NCBI GenBank assembly: GCA_014584705.1
Contig: JACTMJ010000017.1
Span: 62,001-126,000 of the forward strand
Reading direction: 5' to 3'
Source: Acidobacteriota bacterium
GTDB lineage: Bacteria; Acidobacteriota; Terriglobia; Bryobacterales; Bryobacteraceae
Length of the DNA: 64,000 nucleotides
Each line of letters opens with the position of its first letter. The stretch's first letter is position 1. Below the pieces are notes generated by a model. That model was not told where the DNA came from and made no database searches. It was given only the letters and a program-made list of their open reading frames with translations. Of this stretch, positions 47,706-56,615 are shown piece after piece. A program made the position numbers and the translations under genes.

Positions 47706-48785
47706 CTAAACGCCCCCCGCGATATTCGCGGAAGAACCTTCCCGCTGGCCGGCCTTGTCGGAGGAAGCGCGCTCGTGCGAGGTGTGTACCCGCTCGTCGT
47801 GCCGGCCGAAAATCATCTTTCCCGCCGTTGTCTGAAGCACGCTCGTAACCGTGATATCGACGGTCTTTGAAATCAGCCGCCTCGCGTTGTCCACCACCAC
47901 CATCGTGCCGTCGTCCAGATACGCAACTCCCTGGTTGAACTCCTTGCCCTCTTTTAGAATAAAGACGCGCATCATCTCACCCGGAAGCACCACGGGTTTC
48001 AGGGCATTCGCCAGCTCATTGATATTTAGCACCTGAACGCCGTGAAGTTGCGCCACTTTGTTCAAATTGAAATCGTTCGTGACAATCGAGCAGTCGTATT
48101 TCTTCGCCATCTCGATCAACTTCATATCCACTTCCGGCGCATTGGGGAAATCGTCCTCAAGAATCTGCACGTTCAAGTCTGTGAACTTCTGAATCCGTTG
48201 CAGGATATCGAGACCCCTCCGGCCCCGGTTCCGCTTGAGTGGATCGGCGGAATCGGCGACAAACTGTAATTCGCGCAGCACGAATTGAGGGATCACCAGC
48301 GTTCCTCCAAGGAAGCCGGTCTCCGCGATATCGGCGATCCGCCCATCGATAATCACGCTGGTATCGAGTACCTTAAAAACCTGCCTCGGAGCTTTCTCTC
48401 CGCCGAATAGTCCTCCAAATGCGGAAAGATTGAGCATGTCGCCCTTGGATGCGCCCACAAGCAGCCCAACGTATCCCATCCACATCAGGATCAGGATTTG
48501 CAGAAAGGGAAGCGTATTCAAACTCGCGGGAATCGCCCGCTCCAGGATAAGAGAAACGAGAAAAGCGCCGAGTATTCCAAGCAGAGAGCCAACGGCGGCT
48601 CCCATCAATCGCTTCAAGCTCACCCGCTTCAACCGGATCTCGAATACCACGATCAAGACGCCGGCCAACGCGCCCACTCCGCCCGAGAGGCCCGGAGCGA
48701 GTCCGAAGGGAACCAGGAAATAGCCGCAAGCAAATAGAAGGATGATAAAGGCGGCTCTTAGCAGAGAAAGTGTAAGAACATCCAA
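47706..48785 (-). CDS. PIN-TRAM domain membrane protein (YacL type)
   Basis: The 359-residue protein has four N-terminal membrane segments (to about residue 113). A PIN nuclease-like domain follows (VLDTSVIIDGRIADIAETGFLGG with conserved acidic residues, and DCSIVTNDFNLNKVA), then a C-terminal TRAM domain (GEMMRVFILKEGKEFNQGVAYLDDGTMVV). This is the architecture of Bacillus YacL, which also sits before ispD-ispF. It may be a membrane-bound RNase. It is the probable first gene of the ispD-ispF operon. Confidence 0.9.
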   Translation of the reverse strand: MDVLTLSLLRAAFIILLFACGYFLVPFGLAPGLSGGVGALAGVLIVVFEIRLKRVSLKRLMGAAVGSLLGILGAFLVSLILERAIPASLNTLPFLQILILMWMGYVGLLVGASKGDMLNLSAFGGLFGGEKAPRQVFKVLDTSVIIDGRIADIAETGFLGGTLVIPQFVLRELQFVADSADPLKRNRGRRGLDILQRIQKFTDLNVQILEDDFPNAPEVDMKLIEMAKKYDCSIVTNDFNLNKVAQLHGVQVLNINELANALKPVVLPGEMMRVFILKEGKEFNQGVAYLDDGTMVVVDNARRLISKTVDITVTSVLQTTAGKMIFGRHDERVHTSHERASSDKAGQREGSSANIAGGV

Positions 48786-48918
48786 GAAGCAACCTCAGTA
48801 TCGAAATTCCGCTGCCACTTTGTCTATCTACAGCCGCCGAACTCCACCAAGTTCTAGAGTAATGCGGACTTAGCTGTCCGTCGAAGGGATAGTCTTGTTG
48901 CCAACCTGCGGTGAGGCA

Positions 48919-48927
48919 AGTATACCA
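48919..48927 (-). promoter_or_regulatory. Extended -10 element for the PIN-TRAM/ispDF operon
   Basis: On the reverse strand TGGTATACT matches an extended -10 (TG, one base, TATACT). No good -35 was found. The transcript would begin near 48912 with a leader of about 127 nt. Confidence 0.4.
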
Positions 48928-49090
48928 CTATCAATTTTGGTCGGCACTCCCGCTTGGACTCACGGTGATCGGGAGCGAAGATACCTTCCGGCGCTTAGGC
49001 GTACAAGGGCGAGAGAAGAAATGGATGGGAACTGGGCGGGAATTCCCGCCGTAACGGCGGGCGATCGGCAAATAGGGCTTGGGCGTTTCC

Positions 49091-49132
49091 AAAAACCGGG
49101 GTGGCGAACCCGAGGCTCGCCACCGGGGTTTT
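49091..49132 (-). terminator. Probable terminator of the RRM gene
   Basis: Read leftward, an 8-bp stem GGTGGCGA/TCGCCACC extended by AAAACC/GGTTTT across a 2x2 G-G mismatch ends in TTTTT. It begins 8 nt after the stop codon of the RRM gene. Confidence 0.7.
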
Positions 49133-49139
49133 CGAAAGT

Positions 49140-49571
49140 TTATAGGGCTTTGGCAAGCTCTTCCGCAAACGCCGTCTTCGGAGCGTTGGTTCTCTTCGCG
49201 CCGGCGGCGGAGCCTGTGCGACGTGCACCACGCGCGCGGGACGCGCCCTGCGGATCCGTTGTACCGGTGGCCGCGCCCATACGCTGTCCACCGCGTTCAT
49301 CCCGGCGGTCGTTGCGGGAGCGAGGCGGCTGCGCCGGGTTGGCTCGCAGCAGCTTGCCATCAAGCGGGGCACGATCAAAACGCTTGATGATCGCTTGCAT
49401 TTCTTCGGCATTCGGCGCCTCGATGAAAGCGAAACCCTTGGATTCCTGTGTTTCTGGGCTGCGGATTACTTTGATGGAATCGCAGACGAAAGATTCAGCC
49501 ATAAGCCAGGACTGGATATCTTCCGCGGTCACCCAGGGTGGCAAGTTACCAAGAAAAATGGTGAAGCTCAT
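49140..49571 (-). CDS. RNA-binding protein with one RRM domain (basic tail)
   Basis: The 143-residue protein starts MSFTIFLGNLPPWVTAEDIQ, with RNP2 (IFLGNL), and has RNP1 KGFAFIEA near residue 46, giving a single RRM over about residues 3-78. The rest is a basic Arg/Gly/Ala-rich tail (RSRNDRRDERGGQRMG and RARGARRTGSAAGAKR). It would bind single-stranded RNA. The frame is open further upstream, but the RRM begins at this ATG. A terminator hairpin follows directly. Confidence 0.88.
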   Translation of the reverse strand: MSFTIFLGNLPPWVTAEDIQSWLMAESFVCDSIKVIRSPETQESKGFAFIEAPNAEEMQAIIKRFDRAPLDGKLLRANPAQPPRSRNDRRDERGGQRMGAATGTTDPQGASRARGARRTGSAAGAKRTNAPKTAFAEELAKAL

Positions 49572-49743
49572 TCTAGAAAAAGGGGTCTCCGTTATCGGAA
49601 ATTGGGGGGCCAATGGAAAAGGAACGATCCATGTGCGGCCCCTTAATGGTAGCAAAAATTTACAACGAAAGCCAAGCAACGCGAATTTCCGCCCCACAAT
49701 CGAGCAGTGCCGCCTGTCTCTCCCGCCCGTTTCGCTCCCGCTC

Positions 49744-51267
49744 CTACCAGGTTCCCACGCGAAGCGCCAAACCCATGGACACCATAAAGCTGTCCGGGTA
49801 GGAGGCATTCCCCGGCGTCGCCAGCCACGCGTGCGTATAGTCGACGGAAGCCAGGCGAAGCGACAGGGCGGGCTTGATCGGCATTTCCAATCCGCCCCCA
49901 ACCGAGAGCGCGAATCCGTTTGCCTGCTGTCGGTCGATGTAGTCCCACCGGGACGGGCGGCGATTCTTCGGGAGCCGGTCAATCGCGCGCACTTCATCGA
50001 GGTAATCGTCCGGAATGCTCTCCACCGTCGCCCGCTTTCCGCCCACCATCACCTGCCCATACGGCACCACTCGCCCGCCGCGGCGGCTCCATCGGGAACC
50101 CACCCGGTAATTCAGAATGTCGCCGGAGAGGCTGGGGTCAAACGTAAATAGCTTGCAGCCCCCGACGTCCGCAACCCAGCTATGCACTGGTCCCACGTTC
50201 CACACCGCCGTCGCTGCGCCTCCAATACAGTCCAGTCCAGAGCCGCCTCGCGGATGGACGGAATACCGCGTCGCGATCGTGAACTCGAACGGTGCAATCG
50301 TTTTCCACGCAGGGCCTGCCTCCCCGCGAAGTTCCGGAACACCAGCGGAGCCGCCTGCCTTCTCCCGCCCCCTGCGTGCATGTTCTTCGCTCGCCTTGTA
50401 CGACCAGACTCCGGGCCGGCTGTCCCGCACCCAGGGCGCCCTCAATTGCATCATGTTCGAAAAGGATCGTCCCGGATTCAGCCAGCCCCGCGCCATCATT
50501 CTCAGCCACGGGTTCTCCGTCCGCCCTTCAATCCGGCGAATCACGTAGCGATCCAGGATGTCTTCCCCCACCATCCACATCGTCCCGATCATCGGGGTCG
50601 CCACGTGATCGACAAACCCCTGCTGTGGGTACGTGCTCTGAATCTTCCCGAGCGAAGCCTCGCTCAGCGGACCAATCTCGAACTGAGTGCTATACGCGAA
50701 CGAAAACGCCGCCGCACGCAGCCGCGACTTCCAATAGTCCCGGTTGTTCCCAAATTCAATCGCCCGATACTTCGGATCGTTCGCCTGAAACAGATACCCT
50801 GCAACGGCGCCCTGCAACGGATGCCCCACGTAGTTGACGTAGAAAGGGTCACCGTCACTCCACCCATGCAGCGCGGAGAGGGACTGATACCACCCGTTCA
50901 GAAACGGCCCGCGCATCCCCTCCCGCGTGCCCTCTTCCGTCGCGAAACGGAATCCGTGCTGCACGCCAAGGAAAAGCATCGATTGGCTCAGAAGCGGCTT
51001 CCATTGCACGCCTTCCGACGTCTTCTCGAAGCGGGCTGCCGCCCCCGGCTCCGCCCCGTTGGGTGAGGTCCCAGAGTCCACAACTTCCGAGACCACCGCC
51101 TCCACCGGAGCTTCATTGCCCTCCGCGTAAATCGGAATGCTCAGAGAAAGCGCCAGCAAGACCGCAAGAGCGCACATCCCGGCTCGCCGAACCTCGCTCT
51201 CAGCGGGACGCCACCGGCCGGGGATCCATTGAGCCAAGACGCTCTGGGGAATCCTCAAAACACGCAT
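49744..51267 (-). CDS. Large secreted protein of unknown function, outer-membrane-like C-terminus
   Basis: The protein has about 507 residues. It has a long N-terminal leader (RRAGMCALAVLLALSLSIPIYA) that looks like a signal peptide with an unusually long positively charged part. The C-terminal half alternates polar and hydrophobic residues (FALSVGGGLEMPIKPALSLRLA, DSFMVSMGLALRVGTW) and ends in Trp, as many outer-membrane barrels do. A central segment GDPFYVNYVGHPLQGAVAGYLF stands out. I do not recognise the family. The start is uncertain (Met at 51267 or 51285). Confidence 0.65.
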   Translation of the reverse strand: MRVLRIPQSVLAQWIPGRWRPAESEVRRAGMCALAVLLALSLSIPIYAEGNEAPVEAVVSEVVDSGTSPNGAEPGAAARFEKTSEGVQWKPLLSQSMLFLGVQHGFRFATEEGTREGMRGPFLNGWYQSLSALHGWSDGDPFYVNYVGHPLQGAVAGYLFQANDPKYRAIEFGNNRDYWKSRLRAAAFSFAYSTQFEIGPLSEASLGKIQSTYPQQGFVDHVATPMIGTMWMVGEDILDRYVIRRIEGRTENPWLRMMARGWLNPGRSFSNMMQLRAPWVRDSRPGVWSYKASEEHARRGREKAGGSAGVPELRGEAGPAWKTIAPFEFTIATRYSVHPRGGSGLDCIGGAATAVWNVGPVHSWVADVGGCKLFTFDPSLSGDILNYRVGSRWSRRGGRVVPYGQVMVGGKRATVESIPDDYLDEVRAIDRLPKNRRPSRWDYIDRQQANGFALSVGGGLEMPIKPALSLRLASVDYTHAWLATPGNASYPDSFMVSMGLALRVGTW

Positions 51268-51408
51268 GCACTCTCCTACACACACTCAAGAAGATCCGGC
51301 GTCGCCTCGAAGCGTCTCGCTACCCGGCTCGCGCCGCAAGTAATGAGACTGCCGCACTCTGATTCCCGTTTCGAACTCCTGCCACCCGCGTTGCCGGCAG
51401 CCGCCCTG

Positions 51409-52278
51409 TCAGAGCAGCGTAAGCAGGAAGTGGATATCGGCCGCCCGCGCCGAGTGGGTCAGGGAGCCGGAACTCACGAAATCCGCACCCGTTCGCGCAT
51501 AATCCGCCACCGTATCCAGAGTGATGTTGCCGGAGAGTTCCACGGAAGCCCGGCCGGCAATGGTGTTGATCCAGCCGCGCGCCTCCTCCGGGCTTAGGTT
51601 GTCGAGCAGCAGACGGTCCGCTCCGGCCGCAAGCGCTTCCTGGAGCTCCGCCGGCGTCCGCACTTCCACTTCGATCTCCAGGCCGGTCCGCCTGGCCTGT
51701 GCGATTGCGGCTGTGATGCCGCCCGCCGCCGTGATGTGGTTGTTCTTAATCAGAATGGCGTCGAAAAGTCCCTGCCGGTGATTCACGCCGCCGCCCGCGC
51801 GTACCGCCATCTTCTCCAGCTTCCGCCAGCCCGGCGTGGTTTTCCGCGTATCGAGAATGCGGCAGCCAGTCCCTTCCATCCTGCGGACAAACTCCGCGGT
51901 AAGTGTGGCGACCCCACTCAGCCGCTGCAGAAAATTGAGGCTCACCCGCTCGCATTCGAGCAGGGTCTGGGCGCTGCCTTCCGCGCGCGCGATCACCCCT
52001 CCCCGCTCCACCCGCGCGCCGCTGCCCAGCAACAGATCGAGGGAATCGATCTCCCCGCCATGCGCTCGAAAGATAAGGGGCAACAGTTCCACGCCGGCCA
52101 GCGTCAAGTCCTGCTTCGCCCGATACTCTCCGCGCGCTTTCCGCTCCGGTGGAACGGTGGCCCGCGTCGTGACGTCCCCGGGGCCGATGTCCTCCGCCAG
52201 CGCCATGCGAACGAGCGTTTCGATTTCGGGATAGTCCACCCGGAAGACGCTTTCCTCCGGGGATAGCGGTGACTTCAT
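51409..52278 (-). CDS. nadC: Nicotinate-nucleotide pyrophosphorylase (carboxylating)
   Basis: NadC converts quinolinate and PRPP to nicotinate mononucleotide in NAD synthesis. The 289-residue protein has ALAEDIGPGDVTTRATVP, LNFLQRLSGVATLTAEFV, LDTRKTTPGWRKLEKMAVRAGGG and KNNHITAAGG, the quinolinate-binding set. The ATG at 52278 is preceded by GGGG; the frame is open for another 33 codons upstream. valS ends 49 nt upstream on the same strand. Confidence 0.96.
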   Translation of the reverse strand: MKSPLSPEESVFRVDYPEIETLVRMALAEDIGPGDVTTRATVPPERKARGEYRAKQDLTLAGVELLPLIFRAHGGEIDSLDLLLGSGARVERGGVIARAEGSAQTLLECERVSLNFLQRLSGVATLTAEFVRRMEGTGCRILDTRKTTPGWRKLEKMAVRAGGGVNHRQGLFDAILIKNNHITAAGGITAAIAQARRTGLEIEVEVRTPAELQEALAAGADRLLLDNLSPEEARGWINTIAGRASVELSGNITLDTVADYARTGADFVSSGSLTHSARAADIHFLLTLL

Positions 52279-52327
52279 CTCATTGCCCCCCATGCCCATC
52301 ACGGCAGCTCGGCTCCGCGATTCCTCC

Positions 52328-55006
52328 TCACATCGACAGTGCGGCCAGCGCTTCGCTGTTTTTCTCGTGCTTGGCACGGTACTCCGCCAGCTTCGCGCGC
52401 ATACCCTCGACGATATGGTCTGGCATTTTTGCCGTCACTTCCTCATTCGTGAGCTGGCGCTCGGTATTGGCGATCAGCTTCGCGAGTTGTTGCTGGTCTT
52501 TTTCCACTCGCTTGCGCTGCGCTTCCAGTTCCGCGGCGGATACCAGAAGCACCACATCGAACAGCGGCGACGAACGCACCGCTCCCTTCAACCGGGGAGC
52601 GTCGCCGCCGATCACCTCAGCCTCAATGCTCGCCAGCTTGTTGAGCGCCTCCAACTGTCCGGTCGCCGCGGTGTGCGCGATGCCGCGTGTGTATATCCGC
52701 GCTTCGATCGTTTTCTTGGGGTCCTGGCCGAGATCCGCTCGCAGATTGCGCACAGCTCCAATGATCGCCTGCAATGCCTCCACTTCGGCCTCGGCCGCCG
52801 CGTCTTCCACGCTCGCGTCGGCCTCCGGAAAACGTGCCAGGCAGATCGAGGCGCCGCGCGTTGTGCCCTCCTGCCGCAGCCGCTGCCAGAGTTCTTCCGT
52901 GATAAACGGCATCGCCGGATGCAGCAACCGCAACGCGCATTCGAAAACGGTGAGGATGTTTCGCCAGTGATGGTTGAGGCCGCTGCCTTCTTCGAAGCGC
53001 AGCTTCTTCAGCTCCAGGTACCAATCGCAGAAATCGCCCCAAACAAAGGCCCAGAGATGCTGAGCCGCCTCGTGATAGCGGTAGCTTTCGATCGCCCGGT
53101 TCACCGCGCCCGCGCAATGGTTCAGCCGGGAAAAAATCCAGCGGTCCTCGAGCGGCGCCTCGCCGCTCGCCGGGTCCGCGTGCGGCGTGTAGAAAGGCCG
53201 CTCCTCGGGCATCCACGGTTCAACCCCGCAGCGCTCCATGTTCAGAAACAGGAAGCGCGCCGCGTTCCAAATCTTGTTCGCAAACGCCCTGGAGGAAGTA
53301 AGCCGCTCCTCGGTCAGCACGATATCCGTGCCCGGCGCGGCGCCCAGCAGCAAGGTGATTCGCGTCGCGTCCGTGCCATACTTGTCGATTGTCTCGAGCG
53401 GGTCGACGGTATTTCCCTTTGTCTTCGACATCTTCTGCCGCTCGGCATCGCGCACCAGCCCATGGATATACACCGTGCGAAACGGCACGTCTCCCATGCA
53501 CTCCATGCCCATCATCATCATCCGCGCCACCCAGAAGAACAGGATGTCGAAGCCGGTAATCAGTAGCGTGTTTGGATAGAACTTCGCCAGCTCCGGCGTC
53601 TTCTCCGGCCAACCCAGGGTAGAGAAAGGCCAGAGCGCGGAACTGAACCAGGTGTCGAGAACGTCCGTGTCCTGGAAGATGCGGTCGCTGCCGCAGTGTT
53701 CGCACACCGCCGGATCCTCCATGCCAACAGTAATGCCTTGGCAATCCCGGCAATGCCAGGCCGGAATCCGGTGCCCCCACCACAGTTGCCTCGAAATGCA
53801 CCAATCGCGGATGTTGTACATCCAGTCGAAGAAAATCTTCTGCCAGTTGTCGGGCGTAATAACGGTGCGTCCCGCCTCCGTGGCGTCGATCACCTTCTCG
53901 GCGAGCGGCTTCGTGCGCACAAACCACTGGGTGGAGACCGTCGGCTCCACGATCACACCCGTGCGCTGGCTCTTCCCGACGCTCAACTCGTGCGGTTCCA
54001 CACCCGCCAGAAAACCCTGCGCTTCAAGATCCCCAAGCACGCGCTCCCGCGCCTCGAACCGGTCCAGCCCCGCGTATACTCCGCCCTCGCTTGTGATCCG
54101 GGCGTGCTCGTCGATCACCCGAATCAGCGGCAGATGGTGCCGCTGCGCCGCCTCGAAGTCGTTCGGGTCGTGCGCCGGGGTAATCTTCACGCAGCCCGTC
54201 CCGAATTCCGGGTCCGCCATTTCATCCAGGATGATCGGGATCTCCCGGCCCATCAACGGAAGCGTCACCGTCTTGCCGTGAAGGTGCGTATAGCGCGCGT
54301 CCCCAGGGTTGATCGCCACCGCCGTATCGCCGAGCATCGTTTCCGGGCGGGTGGTGGCCACCACGACAAACTCATCGCTGCCCTTCACCGGGTAGCGGAA
54401 GTGCCAGAGTTTCCCCTCCACCTTCTCGTGAACCACTTCGAGATCCGAGAGCGCCGTCTGCAGCTTCGGGTCCCAGTTCACCATATACGGGCCGCGGTAA
54501 ATCAGGCCCTTCTTGTAAAGGTTTACAAACACCGTGCGGACGGCATGGGAGAGCCCCTCGTCGAGCGTGAAGCGCAGGCGGCTCCAATCGACGCTGTCCC
54601 CAATCCGCGCCATCTGCTTCAGAATGGCGCCGCCATGCAGTTCCTTGTACTCCCAAACCTTCGCTTCAAACCCTTCCCGTCCCAGGTCGTGTCGGGAGAC
54701 TCCTTCTTTGGCCAGTTCCCGTTCCACCACCATCTGGGTGGCGATTCCCGCGTGGTCCGTTCCCGGTAGCCAAAGCGTGTTGTAACCCCGCATCCGGTGC
54801 CAGCGCGTGGTCACGTCGATTTCGGAGTGCTCCAGCATGTGCCCCATGTGGAGGCTCCCGGTCACGTTCGGTGGGGGAATAACTAGCGAAAAGACAGGTC
54901 GGGTATCCTGAGGATCGGGCGTTGCGGCGAAGAAGTCCGACGCGCGCCACCACTCCGCCCAACGCGGCTCAAACCGTTGAGGCTCATAGACTTTTTCAAG
55001 TTGCAT
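52328..55006 (-). CDS. valS: Valyl-tRNA synthetase
   Basis: ValS charges tRNA-Val. The 892-residue class I enzyme has PPPNVTGSLHMGHMLEH (HMGH at residues 53-56), the editing domain, the KMSKTKGNTVDP version of KMSKS and a C-terminal coiled coil (RKRVEKDQQQLAKLIANTERQ). Length and order are normal. It is upstream of nadC on the same strand and divergent from the O-antigen ligase-like gene. Confidence 0.97.
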   Translation of the reverse strand: MQLEKVYEPQRFEPRWAEWWRASDFFAATPDPQDTRPVFSLVIPPPNVTGSLHMGHMLEHSEIDVTTRWHRMRGYNTLWLPGTDHAGIATQMVVERELAKEGVSRHDLGREGFEAKVWEYKELHGGAILKQMARIGDSVDWSRLRFTLDEGLSHAVRTVFVNLYKKGLIYRGPYMVNWDPKLQTALSDLEVVHEKVEGKLWHFRYPVKGSDEFVVVATTRPETMLGDTAVAINPGDARYTHLHGKTVTLPLMGREIPIILDEMADPEFGTGCVKITPAHDPNDFEAAQRHHLPLIRVIDEHARITSEGGVYAGLDRFEARERVLGDLEAQGFLAGVEPHELSVGKSQRTGVIVEPTVSTQWFVRTKPLAEKVIDATEAGRTVITPDNWQKIFFDWMYNIRDWCISRQLWWGHRIPAWHCRDCQGITVGMEDPAVCEHCGSDRIFQDTDVLDTWFSSALWPFSTLGWPEKTPELAKFYPNTLLITGFDILFFWVARMMMMGMECMGDVPFRTVYIHGLVRDAERQKMSKTKGNTVDPLETIDKYGTDATRITLLLGAAPGTDIVLTEERLTSSRAFANKIWNAARFLFLNMERCGVEPWMPEERPFYTPHADPASGEAPLEDRWIFSRLNHCAGAVNRAIESYRYHEAAQHLWAFVWGDFCDWYLELKKLRFEEGSGLNHHWRNILTVFECALRLLHPAMPFITEELWQRLRQEGTTRGASICLARFPEADASVEDAAAEAEVEALQAIIGAVRNLRADLGQDPKKTIEARIYTRGIAHTAATGQLEALNKLASIEAEVIGGDAPRLKGAVRSSPLFDVVLLVSAAELEAQRKRVEKDQQQLAKLIANTERQLTNEEVTAKMPDHIVEGMRAKLAEYRAKHEKNSEALAALSM

Positions 55007-55133
55007 GGAGATATCTTCGAGAAACTTTCAGGATAACATGCGGCATTCTCGCCAACCTGGAAGGGCGCCTCCCGCGAGAATCCGGGAATCCGCAATTGCG
55101 GCGAATCGTTCACGGCGGTTAAGATAGGCAAAA

Positions 55134-56609
55134 ATGCCCAGATTCTCTCCGCTTCCGCGGAACGATGCGGAATTCGGCGCCTCCAACCCCGTCGATAGCG
55201 CTTCCGCCTCGGGTTCCCGTGCGGATTCGCACGGACAGTCTCACTTCGCCCGCCTCCGCTGGGCGGCACAATCTGAGCGCCCGAACCCGGACGGCAACCG
55301 CCCGCGCGTCGTGTCCGGGGACGAACTCGCCACGATCGCGGATGCTCCATTCCCCGCTACTTCGATTCACTGGGTCGCATTTCTGTCCGCAGCGGCGCTG
55401 CTTTTCGTCAAGGCGGCGAACCTTCCGGAGCTTTCTTACGCGGTCACCGGCGCGAACCTGAAGATCCTCTACTTCATTGTCCCTCTTGCATATTTCGGTG
55501 TGTTCGTGAGCCAGGGGCTTGATTCCGCCCTCCGCAGCAAGGGCGTTATCTTCTTTCTCTTGTTTTACATGTGGATGGTCTTGGCCACTCCCACCAGTTT
55601 CTGGTTTGGCGGCTCCGTGGGCAGAATCAAAGATTTCGGTCTTCATGTGGCGCCGCTCGTTCTCGTGATTTCCGCAACCATCATGAGTTGGAAGCAGGTG
55701 CGCACTACCTTTACCGTCCTGGCGTTTGCCGCCATCGCGGTCCTGATCTCCACCAGGGTCTTCGGGGAGGTCGCTTCGGGCCGCATTGAGCTTGCCTCGA
55801 GCGGCACCATCGGCAATTCGAACGATCTCGCCGCTCACCTGCTGTTGATGCTCTCGTTCCTCCTCTACATTGTTCTCGACAACAAGCGAAATTTCCTTCT
55901 CCGCGGGCTGGCCATCGTTTCCATCGCTTACGGCCTCTACGTCATCCTGGGAACGGGCTCTCGGGGAGCGCTGATTGCGCTCGGGATCGGCGGAATCTTC
56001 TATCTGGTGAAAGCGCCGATGAAGGTGCGAATTGGATTTGTCGTCGCCGCCAGCCTCGCCATGGTGGTCATGCCTCTCATCCTGCCGGAAGCCACCAAGG
56101 CTCGCTTGGGCTCCGTTTTTGGTGAAGAACACGCGGAAGCGGAAGAGTCGGGGGAGTCTCGCGGCTACCTCTTCCGGAAAAGCGTCGAGTATTCCCTCAC
56201 GCATCCCATCTTCGGTGTGGGTCCGGATCAGTTTCCGAACTATGAAGGCTATCAATCTCGCGCAGCCGGGCTTCATGGCAACTGGCATGCCACCCACTGC
56301 TCATGGACCCAGGTTTCGAGCGAGTGCGGCATTCCCGCGCTCCTCTTCCTGGTGATTGCGGTCGGGACCGCTCTGATGCCGCTCTATCGTTGTTATTCCA
56401 GCGCTCGAAAACTTGGGATCACCGATGTTTCGCGCGCGTGCTTTTCCCTGCTCGTCGGTTCCATTGCCCTGCTCGTGGCCATCACCTTTCTCGCTCAGGC
56501 GTACCATTTCTACTTTGCGTTTGTGATCGGTTTGGCGATTGCGACGGCGCGTGCCGGAGAGCGGCAATTGGCATTGGTTTCCTCCGGCAGGTTCGTGTTG
56601 TCGTGTTAA
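55134..56609 (+). CDS. O-antigen ligase/polymerase-like membrane protein
   Basis: The 491-residue protein has about ten membrane helices after a 70-residue polar N-terminus. The loop IFGVGPDQFPNYEGYQSRAAG followed by HATHCSWTQVSSECGIPALL is the large extracytoplasmic loop of the Wzy_C/ligase (PF04932) family. The role would be to join polysaccharide to lipid A core or to polymerise it. The next gene (deacetylase) starts 6 nt after its stop. The cytoplasmic N-terminus is unusually long. Confidence 0.85.
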   Translation: MPRFSPLPRNDAEFGASNPVDSASASGSRADSHGQSHFARLRWAAQSERPNPDGNRPRVVSGDELATIADAPFPATSIHWVAFLSAAALLFVKAANLPELSYAVTGANLKILYFIVPLAYFGVFVSQGLDSALRSKGVIFFLLFYMWMVLATPTSFWFGGSVGRIKDFGLHVAPLVLVISATIMSWKQVRTTFTVLAFAAIAVLISTRVFGEVASGRIELASSGTIGNSNDLAAHLLLMLSFLLYIVLDNKRNFLLRGLAIVSIAYGLYVILGTGSRGALIALGIGGIFYLVKAPMKVRIGFVVAASLAMVVMPLILPEATKARLGSVFGEEHAEAEESGESRGYLFRKSVEYSLTHPIFGVGPDQFPNYEGYQSRAAGLHGNWHATHCSWTQVSSECGIPALLFLVIAVGTALMPLYRCYSSARKLGITDVSRACFSLLVGSIALLVAITFLAQAYHFYFAFVIGLAIATARAGERQLALVSSGRFVLSC

Positions 56610-56615
56610 TGGACT

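Larger units (their letters stand above)
48786..49139. other. Intergenic region with palindromes and the PIN-TRAM operon promoter
   Basis: No gene is seen in these about 350 nt between two leftward genes. A perfect 16-bp palindrome GGCGGGAATTCCCGCC lies at 49035-49050. It overlaps a second hairpin (CCCGCCG-TAA-CGGCGGG, 49045-49061), so the two structures exclude each other. The probable terminator of the RRM gene and the promoter of the PIN-TRAM gene are listed separately. Confidence 0.5.

Noticed and set aside
47706..48785. PIN domain read as a toxin of a toxin-antitoxin pair
   Set aside because: Four N-terminal membrane segments, a TRAM domain and the position before ispD-ispF fit YacL; no antitoxin gene is adjacent.
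48895..50151. A 418-codon rightward open frame over the RRM region
   Set aside because: It covers a terminator, the RRM gene and part of the outer-membrane-like gene on the other strand; no motif was found.
53696..54769. A 357-codon rightward open frame opposite valS
   Set aside because: It is antisense to a complete valyl-tRNA synthetase gene.
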